DNA from: Takakia lepidozioides
Taxonomy: Eukaryota; Streptophyta; Takakiopsida; Takakiales; Takakiaceae
DNA length: 64,000 nucleotides
Direction: 5' to 3'
Assembly: GCA_030704615.1 (NCBI GenBank)
Contig: CM060732.1
Location: 10,910,001 to 10,974,000, forward strand
Notes under the pieces: generated by a model
Database searches by the model: none
What the model was told of the DNA's origin: nothing
The model's input: only the letters and a program-made list of their open reading frames with translations
Shown here: positions 1 through 12,000 of the stretch, in pieces
How positions within the stretch are numbered: the stretch's first letter is position 1
How the letters are laid out: each line of letters starts with the position of its first letter
Translations under genes and position numbers: made by a program

Positions 1-376
1 TAGGTGCTTTCTTGCTTCAGCTCATGTTGCGAAAGATTTCTGTTCTACCATTTCATCTTCCTTCCTCTCACTTGTTGGTTGCATGATCCTTCCTATCACG
101 CCCTGTTTCTCTCTTTCTAGGGGTTAAAATTATGGTCTTGACTCCAGACATGTTTGAGCAAGTAAAATTCAGAGGAGAGATGGAGAAGAGGAGCTAGAAG
201 GATGCCACTCAATGATGATACCGAACACTGAGGATCTGCAATCGTTGACCCTTGCTCAAAAAGTGGGAGCCAGAGTTAAAATATCTTGGATGGTAAAATT
301 GCTGAAAGCCTGATGAGAGTGGCTCTCATTCTTGATATTCTTTTCAATGGTTGTGGCTTCTGGTGATTAATTGTAG

Positions 377-1003
377 GTGGCGGACTGGGGTGATATTACA
401 ATGTGCGATGCCGAAAGACGGCTGCTGGCCAATGCGCTGCTGGACTACTCAAATGAGCGTTTCGTCCTTCTGTCAGAAACATGTGCACCTCTGTTCAATT
501 TCACATTTTCCTACAACTACATCATAAAAGCACATCACAGCTTTACCGGGGTGTTTGATGACCCAGGGCCCTTTGGGCGGGGCAGATATGATCAAAACAT
601 GTTACCTGAGGTCACTCTCGATCAGTGGCGCAAAGGCAGCCAGTGGTTTGAGGTGAACCGTAAACTGGCTCTTTACATTATTGCAGATGTCAAGTACTAT
701 CCCAAGTTTCGGGACTTTTGCAAGCCTGTTTGCTATGTTGACGAGCATTACATCCCCACCATGCTGTATATAGAATTTGAGTCAAAATTGGCGAAGAGGA
801 GTGTGACTTCTGTGGACTGGTCCAGGGGGGGCTCTCATCCAGCAATGTTTGGCAAGGAGGATGTATCAGATGCATTCCTTCGACGTCTTAGGGATGACCG
901 GGGTTGCGATTATAATGGTGAACCACGGCATATCTGCTACTTGTTTGCTAGGAAATTCTCTCCAAATGCCTTGGAGAATTTACTGCAGCATTCCGCCTTT
1001 TAG
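377..1003 (+). CDS. GT14 (DUF266, core-2/I-branching type) glycosyltransferase, C-terminal exon
   Basis: Last coding exon of a plant DUF266/GT14 glycosyltransferase, a family of predicted type II Golgi enzymes acting on cell-wall or glycoprotein glycans. Seen: an acceptor AG at 375-376, then 208 codons to TAG at 1001-1003. The translation carries the family blocks RRLLANALLDYSNERFVLLS, FDDPGPFGRGRYD, WRKGSQWFEVNR, YPKFRDFCKPVCYVDEHY and VDWSRGGSHP, ending in the usual LFARKFSPNALENLL. No ATG is needed here because it is an internal exon start. The N-terminal exons (membrane anchor and first half of the domain) must lie left of the window. I recognise the family with confidence, but not the acceptor or donor sugar. 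Confidence 0.9.
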   Translation: MADWGDITMCDAERRLLANALLDYSNERFVLLSETCAPLFNFTFSYNYIIKAHHSFTGVFDDPGPFGRGRYDQNMLPEVTLDQWRKGSQWFEVNRKLALYIIADVKYYPKFRDFCKPVCYVDEHYIPTMLYIEFESKLAKRSVTSVDWSRGGSHPAMFGKEDVSDAFLRRLRDDRGCDYNGEPRHICYLFARKFSPNALENLLQHSAF

Positions 1004-1291
1004 GACCCTCTCTCACACCTGGGTTCTAGTGTCTGACCACAAGCTACAGTAAGGACAGATTGACCAGTATGCCACTCCTCTCTCTCTCTCTCTCCCAAAC
1101 TGGGTACAGGGTCTATGGCCAAAAGGCTACGGCAAACGTCATCTTATGAGTACATTCTCTCTCTATTGTAAACCCCCACATTCTCTTTTCACAGCATTAG
1201 GCCGTGTTAGGCAGGAACCTGCTTAGCGATATCAGGATTAATTATTTTTATTTGTGCAATCCCATAGAGTCACTGTGCTTCCTATGGATGG

Positions 1292-1297
1292 AATAAA
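1292..1297 (+). promoter_or_regulatory. Candidate polyadenylation signal (AATAAA)
   Basis: AATAAA lies 289 bases after the stop of the GT14 gene, on the same strand, within a plausible 3' UTR. A CT microsatellite sits at about 1078-1096 in the same UTR. Position only; no cleavage site is visible. Confidence 0.35.
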
Positions 1298-1628
1298 TTG
1301 TCTTCATCCTCTTCTTCACCTGATGTGGAAGATCCTGTATTAGAGAATTATCTCAGCCATGCCTGAACGTTAATTTTCCTATAATCTCACTACCCCTATC
1401 GTGTGATGTGCAGTTTTACTTATCTGTGCAAGATGCAGGTAAACTCCGACCTTCTACCATTGATGCTGTTGAATGGGCTGGCTCTTGCCGATTCGCCCTA
1501 GAATCAAAAGTGAACACTATTTTTTCAGCGGACCTTTTACCTGCAGGGCAGAAAGGGCAGAGAACCTCAACTGCAGATGCAGTTGCCATGAGGGACATCG
1601 TGTAATATTACCAATCCACAAATTTAAT

Positions 1629-2500
1629 CTAGAAGGTCCTTCGAACTTATGCTATCAGCAAGCGCGAGCTTCTGCTGCCCTGTCAACTCCCCAACAGACT
1701 CTGGTAGGCTATTCAATTGACATCGTGTGAGGTCCAAGAGTAGTAAGTTTCTGAGCTGCCCAATGGAATGTGGCAGACTCTTCAGACTTGTACAGTTAGT
1801 GCCAATTAGGTTCTATAGTCTTCTCAACTCTCCAAGAGACTCCGGTAATCCCTGAATAGAGCTGCACTGGGCGAAGTTGAAATCGCACAGGTCCCTCAAC
1901 TGCCCAATAGAATGGGGCAGGTTCTTCATTCTTTGTCAATGGGCAAGGTTAAGCTTTTGTAGACCTCTCAATTTTCCCATCGACTCAGGTGCATGCTCAA
2001 TGGAGTGGCAATATAAAAGGTCTAATTCAGGTCTGTCAATTGCGCAATCCAATGAGGCATCGAGTGACAGGCAGCCCTGCCGGTTGAGCTCTTGTAGCTC
2101 TCTTAATTTTCCGATGGACTGGTACATTCTTGATACATACACAGTTTGATAGAGTCAACCTCAGCAACCCTCCCAGTTCCCCAAGAGACTCTGGTAGATT
2201 CCTAGTGGAGTCAAAATACTCGAAGGTAAGTAAGCTCTTGCAAGTCCCAGCTCGGATTTACAATGGAAAATGGCAGACTTCTGATACTCATGCAATCAGT
2301 AAGAGTTAGCTTTCGGAGCCCTCCGAACACTCCAATACAGATGGGAAGGCTTTCAAGTGACTTACATTGTGGGAGGTCTAGCTCCTCATGCCTCCCAACC
2401 CATGCCCAATGGATTTTTGGAGGTTTTTCAGACTTGTACAATTAGCAAGCTGTAGCTTTAAAAGCCCCAATGAAATACAGAAAGTACAGAAAGTATGTGA
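1629..2500 (-). pseudogene. Decayed leucine-rich-repeat (disease-resistance type) gene fragment
   Basis: Read on the minus strand in shifting frames, this stretch gives about seven LRR units of the NBS-LRR type, of the form LPxSIGxLxxLxxLxLxxC. Clear units include SLPESVGELTG (near 1700), LPESLGELRRL (near 1815), PHSIGQLRDL (near 1900), APESMGKLRGLQKLNLAH (near 1950), SIGKLRELQEL (near 2115), LPESLGELGGLLRLTLSNC (near 2180) and SLPICIGVFGGLRKLTL (near 2330). Stops and frameshifts separate them, and no TIR, NB-ARC or start is present. The repeat density identifies the family. I infer a dead fragment, but an unusual intron arrangement is not fully excluded. Confidence 0.7.
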
Positions 2501-3143
2501 CTGTTGAGGTGCAATGGCCACATAGCCCTCACCCTCGAACCTCCCTGCTCTTTGACTGTTGGGGGAACTTCTTATAATCGGTCAATTTCAATTGTCCATT
2601 CAACTCTGGCGTCCTAGAGACAGATCTCATTCAAAATTCTGTGCTGTTTCTAATCTCAGACTCTTATCATCTCTGGTCCGCTACTCGATCAGTTTCCGAG
2701 GTTTCAGAACCCAGGAGTGGGAGTCTGGGAACTTTGAACCATGCAGGCCATGCCCAATGCCACCCAAGCAGACCTGACAACACACTATGTAGATCACCAA
2801 ACCACAGACCGCATAAGGCATTGGAATTGCTAGCTGCAGCCTCCATTCTTCTGGAATTTGCCCGGAGTGGCAGTATTGGCCTTTCATTTGCCTTTTCCTT
2901 TCAGATCTTCATCCTCAAGTCTAATGAAACAAAGAATTTTTGGCCTGCATTCTGGACGTTGTTCTTCTTTGGAGATTTGATATTAACAGGCAGGTAAAAG
3001 AAGGGATGTGCATCATCCACCATGCAGAAAAAATTGCATGTGGTAAGGTCATACCAAGATCTCCAGCAATCTCACCTTCCTGCTAGATGATCCAAGTGAG
3101 AAAACTCAGCAGCCTCTCGTCTATGCGATCTGCAAATCCCCTA
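2501..3143. other. Spacer between the LRR remnant and NUFIP
   Basis: No convincing gene. It presumably includes the 3' UTR of the NUFIP gene, whose stop is at 3144, at its right end. Confidence 0.4.
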
Positions 3144-6100
3144 TCACAACGCTGACTCTTCCTCGTCTTCTCCACTACCCTCTTCCTCCCCACTATTACT
3201 AGCACTATCAATCCCATCAATCTCTTCAACATCTAGCCCTATGACCTTTTCCCCATTTACATGAAGTGCATCGATAACAGCAGCATCAGCTGCCAGGACA
3301 TCATCTGAAGACGTCATTGATCCTTGAACGACACTGTCGCCGCTGGCAGCTTCCTGTGTCACCCAATCAAAAAACTCCAGCTCATTTGCAGGCCATTCTA
3401 ACAGGAACGAGTTGTTAACAAAAAACCTGAAACACTGCAAGATATGACTTTTATCACGCCGTATGCCGGAGTCCAACAGCTTGGCAAGCAAAGTGGGCGG
3501 ACGCTTACTAGGGAGCCCCACTCTCTGGTTTCCTCCTTTGCCATCTTTAAGACCTTTATCTCCTGCAGCCTTTCCCCTTGGCCGACGATCATGCACATAA
3601 TGGCATCTGGCTCCCTTTTTGCAAAGACCACGTTGGTGGAAGTAGCAAGGTTGGTCAGAGGTCTTCCGTGGCCCCCTCTTCAACTCTTCTTTTTTAGAAC
3701 TATCAACTATGGATGCTGAACCCGACACTCCTACTGTTGAGATCTCTTCCTGTAACACCTGTGCTCCTTCAGCTACAATATCCCCAGTGCTCACAACCCG
3801 GGGTGCATGGTGCATGGAACCATTCATCACAGCCGAAGACTCAACATTTACATGTGCTACATTGGCTGGCCTCTCTTGCATGGAACCATTCACCACAGCT
3901 GAAGACTCAACATGTACACGTGCTAACTTGGCTGGCTGTTCTTCATCTTCTCTTCCGTCATTTCTCTCCCTGAGTTCGATGTCTTCATTATTGGAACGCT
4001 CCCTCTTTACTCCGTTAGCTGGGCTCTGCTTTAAGGTACTTGGGGTGGACAGGGATCCATTGGAGACTTGGCTTTGAATAGTGCCCCCAGCCACTGGCCT
4101 GGGATGGCCATCCACAGAATGGTCCCTATGGCCCCGGCCCCGTCCTCGCCCAGCCCCGAAAGTATCATAATGGTCTGACATATAATAGGCTGGAACTTCA
4201 GCCACTGGGACACCCAACTCAGCCTGCCTCGCCAACACCTCCTTTAACCTCTGCACAGCCCATTCCCTCTAGCAACGAGCATTAGAGAAATACAGAGATG
4301 ACACTAATTAGAGTTGCATAAGTTGACCCTGGTGATCTGGTGAGTCATAGTTCTCGGTTCATGAGTTCAACTTCAAGCTCCTTCAATGATCAATGCAACA
4401 ACATCCTGTGGTACAAAGCTACAGTAGGAAACTTCACCTGACGTCGTTTCCTCGCATCCTCATCAATCAGCTCCCCACGTGCCTCTTTGGATCGTATCTC
4501 TTCTGCCTACAGAGCCCCCCATTCCATCTCATCAATTCAGGAGATGCCCTACTATTTCTCTAGATTTCTCTTGATAGAAAAATAAATTTTCTGACCTATG
4601 TTGTCTCTAGCAGCAGCGGATCTGTCCGACGATGACCCCCTAGAAAATTAAAATAACCAACCTTGCGTTGGATGTTTGTGGGCGTAGGATAATTCTTCTT
4701 GCGCTCTTCACGCCATCTTCTGACTTCATCTTCAGTCTCTTTTGAGCGTAAGGCTGCAGCCCTGTGTATGAAGTAAATGTAAGTATGATGCAAAGTTTTA
4801 AATACAAACATCAAGTATTTGAACTTAACCAAGGCCAAAACTGAGCTGGACAACTATTAGGTGCTCATAAGGTTTCAGAGCACAAAAGAAATTTTACTGA
4901 ATGCCACTACCTGCAACAATAGCTATGATACCCTTACAACACAGACCCTAAGAAGACCCCAGAGCCAGTCATGAGGACCTTGCGACAGAATTCAGCTTGA
5001 AATTGTCTCAGCACTTGCGCACAGACCGTCATTAAAGATATACACCAATACAAGAGCCTGGTAACCTCTGGACTCACATTTGCATGGTAACCAACAAAGA
5101 TAAAATGAGAGCCCGTGAAAAAGAGCAGATCAACTTAAGTACTTTGGGCATTTGTAGCTGAGGGCTCAACCATGCATGGCATTGTCATGTGGACAGTAAG
5201 GGAGGCACAAGATGAACATACTTGACAGCAGTAGCTGAAAGAGGACCACTACGCTTGCCATGTACGGTTTGCCTGTGCTCCTTAACCATCTTTCCTGAAA
5301 GGCACTCACCAAAATGCTTCAGTCAAAAGAAACAAACAAACCAATGGACTTTGAAAGTTGGGACTCCTCCATCTTTGATACCTTTGTGTGATGAGGAACT
5401 TTGTGAAGAGGGTTTCTAATGAATTTGCATCAGGAGTCATGGCCCACTAAGATTTAGAAAAGGAGAGCAGAGGTCATCACCAGACATTGGCATTGTGGTC
5501 CAGATCTTCCTCAATGAGGCTAGTTCAAACTGAAGCACAATCGACTCCCCATAAACCCTACTAAAACTTGTTTAAGGTTGTGTGCAATCTCACCAGACGC
5601 TGAGAACGAGCAGCCAGGCTCTTCACACTGGACATGAGTACTCAAGTGGGCCGTCATTTGTGACGCAACTATAAAAGTTTTCTCACATGCTTGACACCTC
5701 AACTCCTTTGCCTGCGATCTGCAAGAGTCCCATCAGACTAAATCCTAATCGTGCTGACATGAAAGCCAGCGTTATGAGCAAGATACTAGTCTACTCTCGC
5801 AGCAAACTACCAGAGGATCCGTCCTTTCCGTCCTATCGGAAACCCATCCCCCCAACCAGCTGGAAGACTAGGAGGAACGATTCAAAGAATTACACCAAAC
5901 CTTACGATTGCAGGAATGCAACATCAAGAAATCATAAGAAACAAAGTAGAGACTTACGGTGCGGAAGCTTCTGATCGCCTTGACGCTGGAGGGCGAAGAG
6001 CCATATTGTTTAGAGAAGTCCTACCTCCAGAAATGCCCCTACCTCTACCCATCCCCATCCCCCTTCCCTCGCTCCTCCCTCCCCTAAAACCAGAATTCCC

Positions 6101-6589
6101 ACCCCGGCTTCCACCCGCCCGACACTCTGCAGGTCCACCTCCACCACTGACTCCAAAATCCAAAGGAGGACGATGGACATCCGGTGCTCGATGAGCTTCC
6201 GGGCCCAAGAATGGGGCGCCCCCGTGCCACATACCAGAAGGCGCTACCCTCTCTTGGGCATAGCCCCACTGTGGCATGTGTTGGAAATTGTCCCCTCTGG
6301 AGACAATCTGCGGCCATGATTGCGGAACCATGGGAATCCCTTGCAGTCCCATGGCAGGCGCCAAGTACTCACGTTGAGAAATCCCCATACAGCCTACGGG
6401 GACCCCCACAGCTGGGACTGAACCCAGAAACTGGTGCGGCAATTGTTGAACAGATTGTGCTTGCCCAACAGCATATTGCGGGTGCCGCAGGGCACCAGGA
6501 GGTGGGCCTGGTGATGAGCCATACATGCTCCGCTGTGCAGACCTCATGGAGAAGAGACGAGAAGACGAAGCCGGGAACAGCACAGGCAT
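3144..6589 (-). CDS. NUFIP: NUFIP-like snoRNP assembly factor with C2H2 and CCCH zinc fingers, six exons
   Basis: Homolog of NUFIP1, a nuclear factor that in animals and yeast (Rsa1) assembles box C/D snoRNPs. Exons on the minus strand: 6589-5958, 5718-5594, 5294-5222, 4761-4662, 4506-4438 and 4268-3144. Every junction has GT/AG, phases agree, and the total is 2124 nt (707 aa). Residues 1-210 are Pro/Gly-rich, ending in RGG-like repeats. A C2H2 finger has Cys219, Cys222, His235 and His239. The NUFIP1 signature follows (RRWREERKKNYPTPTNIQRK, near 290-310). Then come a charged linker and a C-x7-C-x5-C-x3-H finger at about 541-559. The C-terminal block LLAKLLDSGIRRDKSHILQC precedes an acidic tail. 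Near 3820-3930 a unit of about 27 residues is duplicated in tandem (VESSAVVNGSM / VESSAVMNGSM). Start chosen as the first ATG of exon 1. Divergently paired with the G-gamma gene. Confidence 0.88.
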
Positions 6590-7230
6590 GAAAAACCCAC
6601 ACGCCTATTTGGAGACTAGGGTTGTTAATTTCTGCACACTCCCAAAAACCCCAACACAAGCGTAATCCCGCCAGAATAGTAACTTAGATCCGTCTATATA
6701 AAATACCTTTGGTGACACCTGGATGCTGTCATCAAAACCCTAACTGGAGGTTGGTGGGTGAGCAGAAGGGGTCCACTGAGAAGATTCGTCCAGTCCTTTC
6801 TGCTCTTCTTGGGTATCTCCCCGCCTGCTATCGTTCATAGCAGTTGGTGCTTTGTGAGTTGGTTGTGATCTGCTTGGTGCTGCTGCTCGTCTTCAGTACT
6901 TGCTTCCAGACAAGATACGCGTCTGGGGGTGTGGGTTTTCCCATTTTGGGTATCTCTACCGTGCTTTCCAATATCCGTATCCCTTCCTCCTCTGGCCAAC
7001 TCCGCATGTGACTCCGGTTGATGCCCACCCCATTGGTCGTCTCAATCTCGAAGTTTTTATTTCGTGTCCTGTCTACCCGCTTGACGATTAGAGGTGTCGT
7101 AGTCTCTCTCCGATTTGGAGACGCGAAGAGGCATTTTCAGTAGACAAGGGTGGAGTTATTTGTCAAGCAAAGATAAGTGCTATAGGTCAAGGCGAGGTGT
7201 GGATGTGCAATAGTGGGATCGAGCACGACA
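6590..7230. promoter_or_regulatory. Shared head-to-head promoter region of NUFIP (-) and G-gamma (+)
   Basis: 640 bp separate the two divergent start codons, so both 5' UTRs and promoters must share this stretch. I see no strong TATA box near either start. Both genes would be expected to be broadly expressed. The short ORFs here have no recognisable product. Confidence 0.4.
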
Positions 7231-9066
7231 ATGCAGACGCAGGGGAACTATTCTTCTTATAACAACACAACCTCGAGTAATCCCGTGGCCTCTACATCGT
7301 CATCCGGGGCATCACGGCCACGGCAGGGATCGCCATTGCCACAGCCACCCACACCCCCCGGTGCACCCGATGTACGTGGACGGCATCGCAAGCGCGCAGA
7401 ACTGCAGCGTCTTACACAGGAAATCCGAATGCTTCAGGTGCGTTTGAGTCTTCTACCCAATGTGACACCCTAATAAGAGGGAGGTATTCAGCAATGTGAT
7501 GAAACGCTGGCTGGAATAGTCTGCGAGCTGATCAACTGTGCAGTCCCAGGCATGTGGTTGCAAAGCGACAGTTTGAGTTGGAACGGTGATCATGACAAAG
7601 CAGCGAAAATTAACGTTAAAAGATTTGAGCACAGTAGACTACGTATTGCTGGATGATTCGGTATGTAGAAGCTGGAGTTCAAGTCCAGTGGTTGCTAGGA
7701 AGCTCAGCTTAGGCAAGCTTGTTCAGTGGCTTTTGACTTTTCCTTGCATACAGGACGAATCTGCTTGTGGCTTTTTTTAGGATTTGAAGAAAACCAGCTT
7801 CCGCAAAGGAATCTTATTGACATCCGTCAGAGCCCAGCCAAGCAAAGACAGGTTATTAGCTGGGAATGAAGCAAACTCGTTTGCACAGATAGGACACTTG
7901 TGGTTTTGTGGTCCGGGATGTGGCATGATGGGACTATCAGCATGAATGTCTGCCAGGAGTAGTTCCTGTGGCCTTTAATGAGTTGCAAGTGCCAGTGCTA
8001 TGCATCAGATGCTTCCTTTGTTGCTTTTGATCCTACCTAGTGACACATCCTCGCAAGCATCCATATCACATTTCCTTTTGGAATGGAGTTGCCCTATCAC
8101 AGTACAACTTTAATCTATGAAGATCAAGGCTCTTAGTAAAAGCTTTAACCGTGGGCAAGCTCTGCTACAGCAGGGCTGTCTCAAAATACTTCTTGCTCTC
8201 TTTTTTTAGTGCTATTTTACCCATTTTACATGTATAGCAGAGAGAGCACCCAATGCGTCCTTAAAACAAGAACTGGTGGATATTCCAGAGAATCATGTAC
8301 TTTGTGGAGCAGACACAAGCATAGAGTGACACTGCCTGTATAGGCCTGTCTATTTCTATTGGTTGGCCCTGTCCTTACATGTTTCCTGCATTTCACGATG
8401 GACAGCAAAACCCTTTTGTGAGGTTGATTTGCAGTTTCTTCACAAGTTAGACTATTTCTATAACTGTGGTGTTGTTTTTGGTTCGGATGCCTGCTGTAGA
8501 CCACATGGACAGTAGTACGACCCACAGTTGTGGAGCCTTGAAGTCATCTCAATCAGCACCTGATCTGCTGTTACCATAACATGCCTGTTTGAGTAACCAC
8601 CACATACTTGGCATGGCCCTTCACACTGACCTAGGTGACCATGTGAAGACCATCTCAGTTGCAGTTTCGGAAAAGTTCTAGAAACAGACAAGCAAGCTTC
8701 TAACAGTAGTGTGTCATGTATGTGACCACTGTTGTTCTCTGCGTGGTCAAGTTAATGTGGGCTTGTTGGTGGTGCCTGGCACTTTGTGTCTAAACATACG
8801 GTATGCGTGGATTAACAGGAGGAGTTGGACGCCATAGTGAGAATACCTCCTGCCTCCCAAGCTTGCAAAGAGTATGGTCTCTGCCTTGCATTGAGCATTA
8901 TCTTGCATCTGTGCAATCCCAGCATGTCACTTTTTGGAGGAAAAGAAAGGGGGTTGGCAACATACATTGTAGACTATGTGTTATGTGGAAGTGATGAAGT
9001 TTTGAAGTGGTATGGTGGCAGACTGGTGGCATTCATGGATAATTGCCCAGACCCTTTTCTTCCAAA
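7231..9066 (+). CDS. Heterotrimeric G-protein gamma subunit, first three exons (C-terminus not found)
   Basis: Plant G-gamma, which pairs with G-beta at the plasma membrane. Exons: 7231-7437 (ATG to a GTGCGT donor), one starting at the acceptor before GAGGAGTTGGAC (about 8820) and ending before GTATGG near 8872, and 9022-9066 (donor GTAAGG). Phases join cleanly. The product has a Ser/Thr/Pro-rich head, then RGRHRKRAELQRLTQEIRML, EELDAIVRIPPASQACKE and LVAFMDNCPDPFLP, which match the coiled coil and the K/PDPLLP segment of plant G-gamma proteins. The canonical last exon (xWDRWF then a Cys-rich prenylation or palmitoylation tail) is expected next. I searched 9.07-14.1 kb on this strand for a TGG-GAY-CGN/AGR-TGG pattern and found none. 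The start is the only ATG giving the full head; a GTG at 7213 is ignored. Confidence 0.75.
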
Positions 9067-12000
9067 GTAAGGTTTTCCAGCTGCTGACTCTGCCCTCTTT
9101 GGTCTGTCAGTTACATGTCTTTTTGTTGCCTGTACACTAATCATAGTTAGCACATTTGTATCGTGTAAGCATCTAGTAGTCAATGGTGTATTAGTGAAAC
9201 CTTGTCCAGGGAACTTGGGAGTAAGTAATTTCCTTCCATTGGGTTGATTAAATAGTCTTGTTGAGGCCCATGAAGCGGCAGCTGTTAAACTAGCTTTCGC
9301 TAAAGCCAGGTGAAATACAGCTCTTGGAATAGACACGGGAGGTCCACCTCACAAGGGGGAGGAGACTCCTCAAATCAATTCACATGAGTCAAAATTTTGT
9401 GATTTTGAGTTGTACACAGGGGGTTGCAAGTAAACACACCACTTAAACAGTGTTGCTGGTGTGAGTTTGTTAGCTGTTGTCTCAGAAGCTGATCAGCTTA
9501 GACTTCTACGGAGATAGGAGCTGAGCAAGTATCTGCTGGAGCTATGTAAAACTGCTGCTGAGAATTATGTTGGGATGGTTGCAGCTCACAAGGGGTGGAT
9601 TCAGCAAGGCAACGATGGTTTGACCCACCTGTGGAATCAAAGCGCTGTTGTTGGAAGTCATAGCCGGTTACTTTGTGTTAACTACACCATTAATTTGCAT
9701 GACGGATGTAGCTGCCTTGCACCAGCAGCAATTCTTCCTGGCTTCCTTTATTGTGCAGCTTGAAGGGCGTCTCGCAGTGGGAGGGTGGGCTCTGACTATT
9801 TGTGCTGCAAATATTAGTACCCGCGGACTGGCTACCTATGGTACTAATCAGCCGGTTGCATGGTCGCACATGCGATGGCCACATATGAGGGCACAATGAA
9901 GCGACAACTCATAAGTTTGCTTCCCTTTGTTTATTGTGGGCAGCAAATAGGTTATACATCACTTTTGTCTCTTGATTCTGGCTAAGTTTCTGAAAATCAA
10001 ATTTGGCATTGTCATTGAGTAATACTTTTGATCCTGAATCATCAGTTTGCAATCCACCCTGTCTATTTGAATGCGTAAAGCATATTACTGTGAGTCCCTT
10101 AAATGCCCAGCTGTAGGCACTAAACTTTTGCAGTGTTGGGCCCCTCAAAAGCTCACCGGGCAATCCCTTGCCTACCTATCCTCTCTATCTTTGACTGGAG
10201 ACAAACAACCCCAGCCTTCCTTCCACACAACGGAAAAACACACATCCTGGACATAATTGTCTGACTTTGTCAATAATGGGAACTATACAGTTCAACATAA
10301 TTCAAATGTCATTTATAAAGACTCTGTTAGATTACTGGATTGTCTGTTGCTAATCTGGTACATATTTCAAATTTGTGGCCTAAGAGCAGCCTTCCATGTA
10401 CCCGGCCCAGGGAGGATACGGACAAAAATGGCTATTCTTTTCACTTCCATGCATGGGGCGGCGGGCCCAGTACCGCGAGTTGATTACAGCATGTACTTGC
10501 CTGCCACGTCCTGCTAAAGTCACTCTCGTATCTGCAGTACCCTCTACCACGTCATGCTAAAGTCCAAATCTATTACTCGGCCGCAGAGAGCTCCGCATGA
10601 CATTGGAAATTCTTTGAGTGAACCCAGCCATTTGTTTTTAGCACCCGGCAAATTCATTTTTCTGGGGCCGAGCTCCTCCCACATGGAAGGACACTCTAAG
10701 CCTCACCTTTATATATATATAATTGGAGTGTTGAATCTCAGTGCCAAACGTGATTTGGCTACGAAGCATGGGAGCATGAGTCAGCACAGCTCTTTCTATC
10801 TGCACTGACTCAGAAGGTGAAGGATGCATTGGCTGCCTTGCGTGTCCTGGGACTTCGGTTGATCAAAAGTTTACATAAACCTAGTTGATATCGGCGTCGG
10901 TATAAAGTGCTGTGTGTGGCCATTAAGGCCAATGAGCATCCCCCTTGATTAGAAGGGGAATGCAATGTGTCTCTTTCTCTTTGTCTCTGTACGATCTGTC
11001 TGTGTTGGTTTGGAGACATTCAAAGACCTTCGTTGATTGCCATGTCGGGGTGCGGCAACCCCAACTGCGGCTAATAGCTGTGGCTCGAGCAGTAAGTAAG
11101 ATCCCTCTTTGGCCGGTGTGGGTTTGTTCGCATGCCACAAGGACAGCAGTAACGTTCATGCGTCAATTGCCAGGAAGTTCCTTCAAATATTGAATGATGA
11201 AGAGGGGTTTTGCAACTTGTAGAGCTCGTTCTCTGATGCCAGTATCCCTGAACTCAATTCACGTCTGGTAAGAGGTGAAGGTTTCAAATAGAATCCTTTT
11301 GTTGGTCCGACAGATTGGTGATTTGCAGAAGCAGATTTGGGTAGAGTTGTTATTTCAAAGGCTTTCAAGATTTTCGGGTCATATACAGCCTTGCTTCAAT
11401 TCCATGGAGTCCTCTTAACATACGACAAATGGTGCAGATGAGCAAGCTGAGTATGATGAACTTGTGCCGGTGACCACCGAGGGATACAGGTAAGCGCGTC
11501 GAGCGGTTTGCTGTGGCTTTTTAACTTATGAAAGTAGCTCCAGGCTCAATGTTCCGGTACAATGTGCTTACAGTTTCATTATGGAATGACCGCATCAATG
11601 TTGTTTGGAAATGTATTTGAGATGTCGGCAATAACTTAGAGGAAGCATGCCGCTTTGATCCTGTATTTTATGCACTGCTTGCAATTCACAATCCAACTAT
11701 GGTAGCTGTTATCGGAGGTGCACTCTGCATAGTCATGAGTTCTTACGTTTACTTTGACAGATCTGTGCTAAGTTTCATGAATTGTGCAACTGCAGCTACA
11801 CAACGCTATGGTCTGCAACAACTGTGGAAACAGCCCATGGTCCTGCACATAGCTATCTCCATGCAGTAGAGAAGGCTCGTAGAAGGGGAAGCCGTATGCC
11901 CAGAAGGCCATGGCACTGTACACATAGTCTCCATCGGTTATCGAGATAGCTATACAAATCTGCTCTGTTCTTTATATATGACCTGCGAACTTGGTGAGCT

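Noticed and set aside
2681-2887. Minus-strand frame with IPEEWRLQL resembling the post-LRR domain of TIR-type resistance proteins
   Set aside because: It lies 5' of the LRR units on that strand, the wrong side for that domain, and the similarity is short.
9300-9432. Open stretch TGGPPHKGEETPQ as the missing G-gamma exon
   Set aside because: No AG acceptor in the needed phase and no WDRWF or Cys tail.
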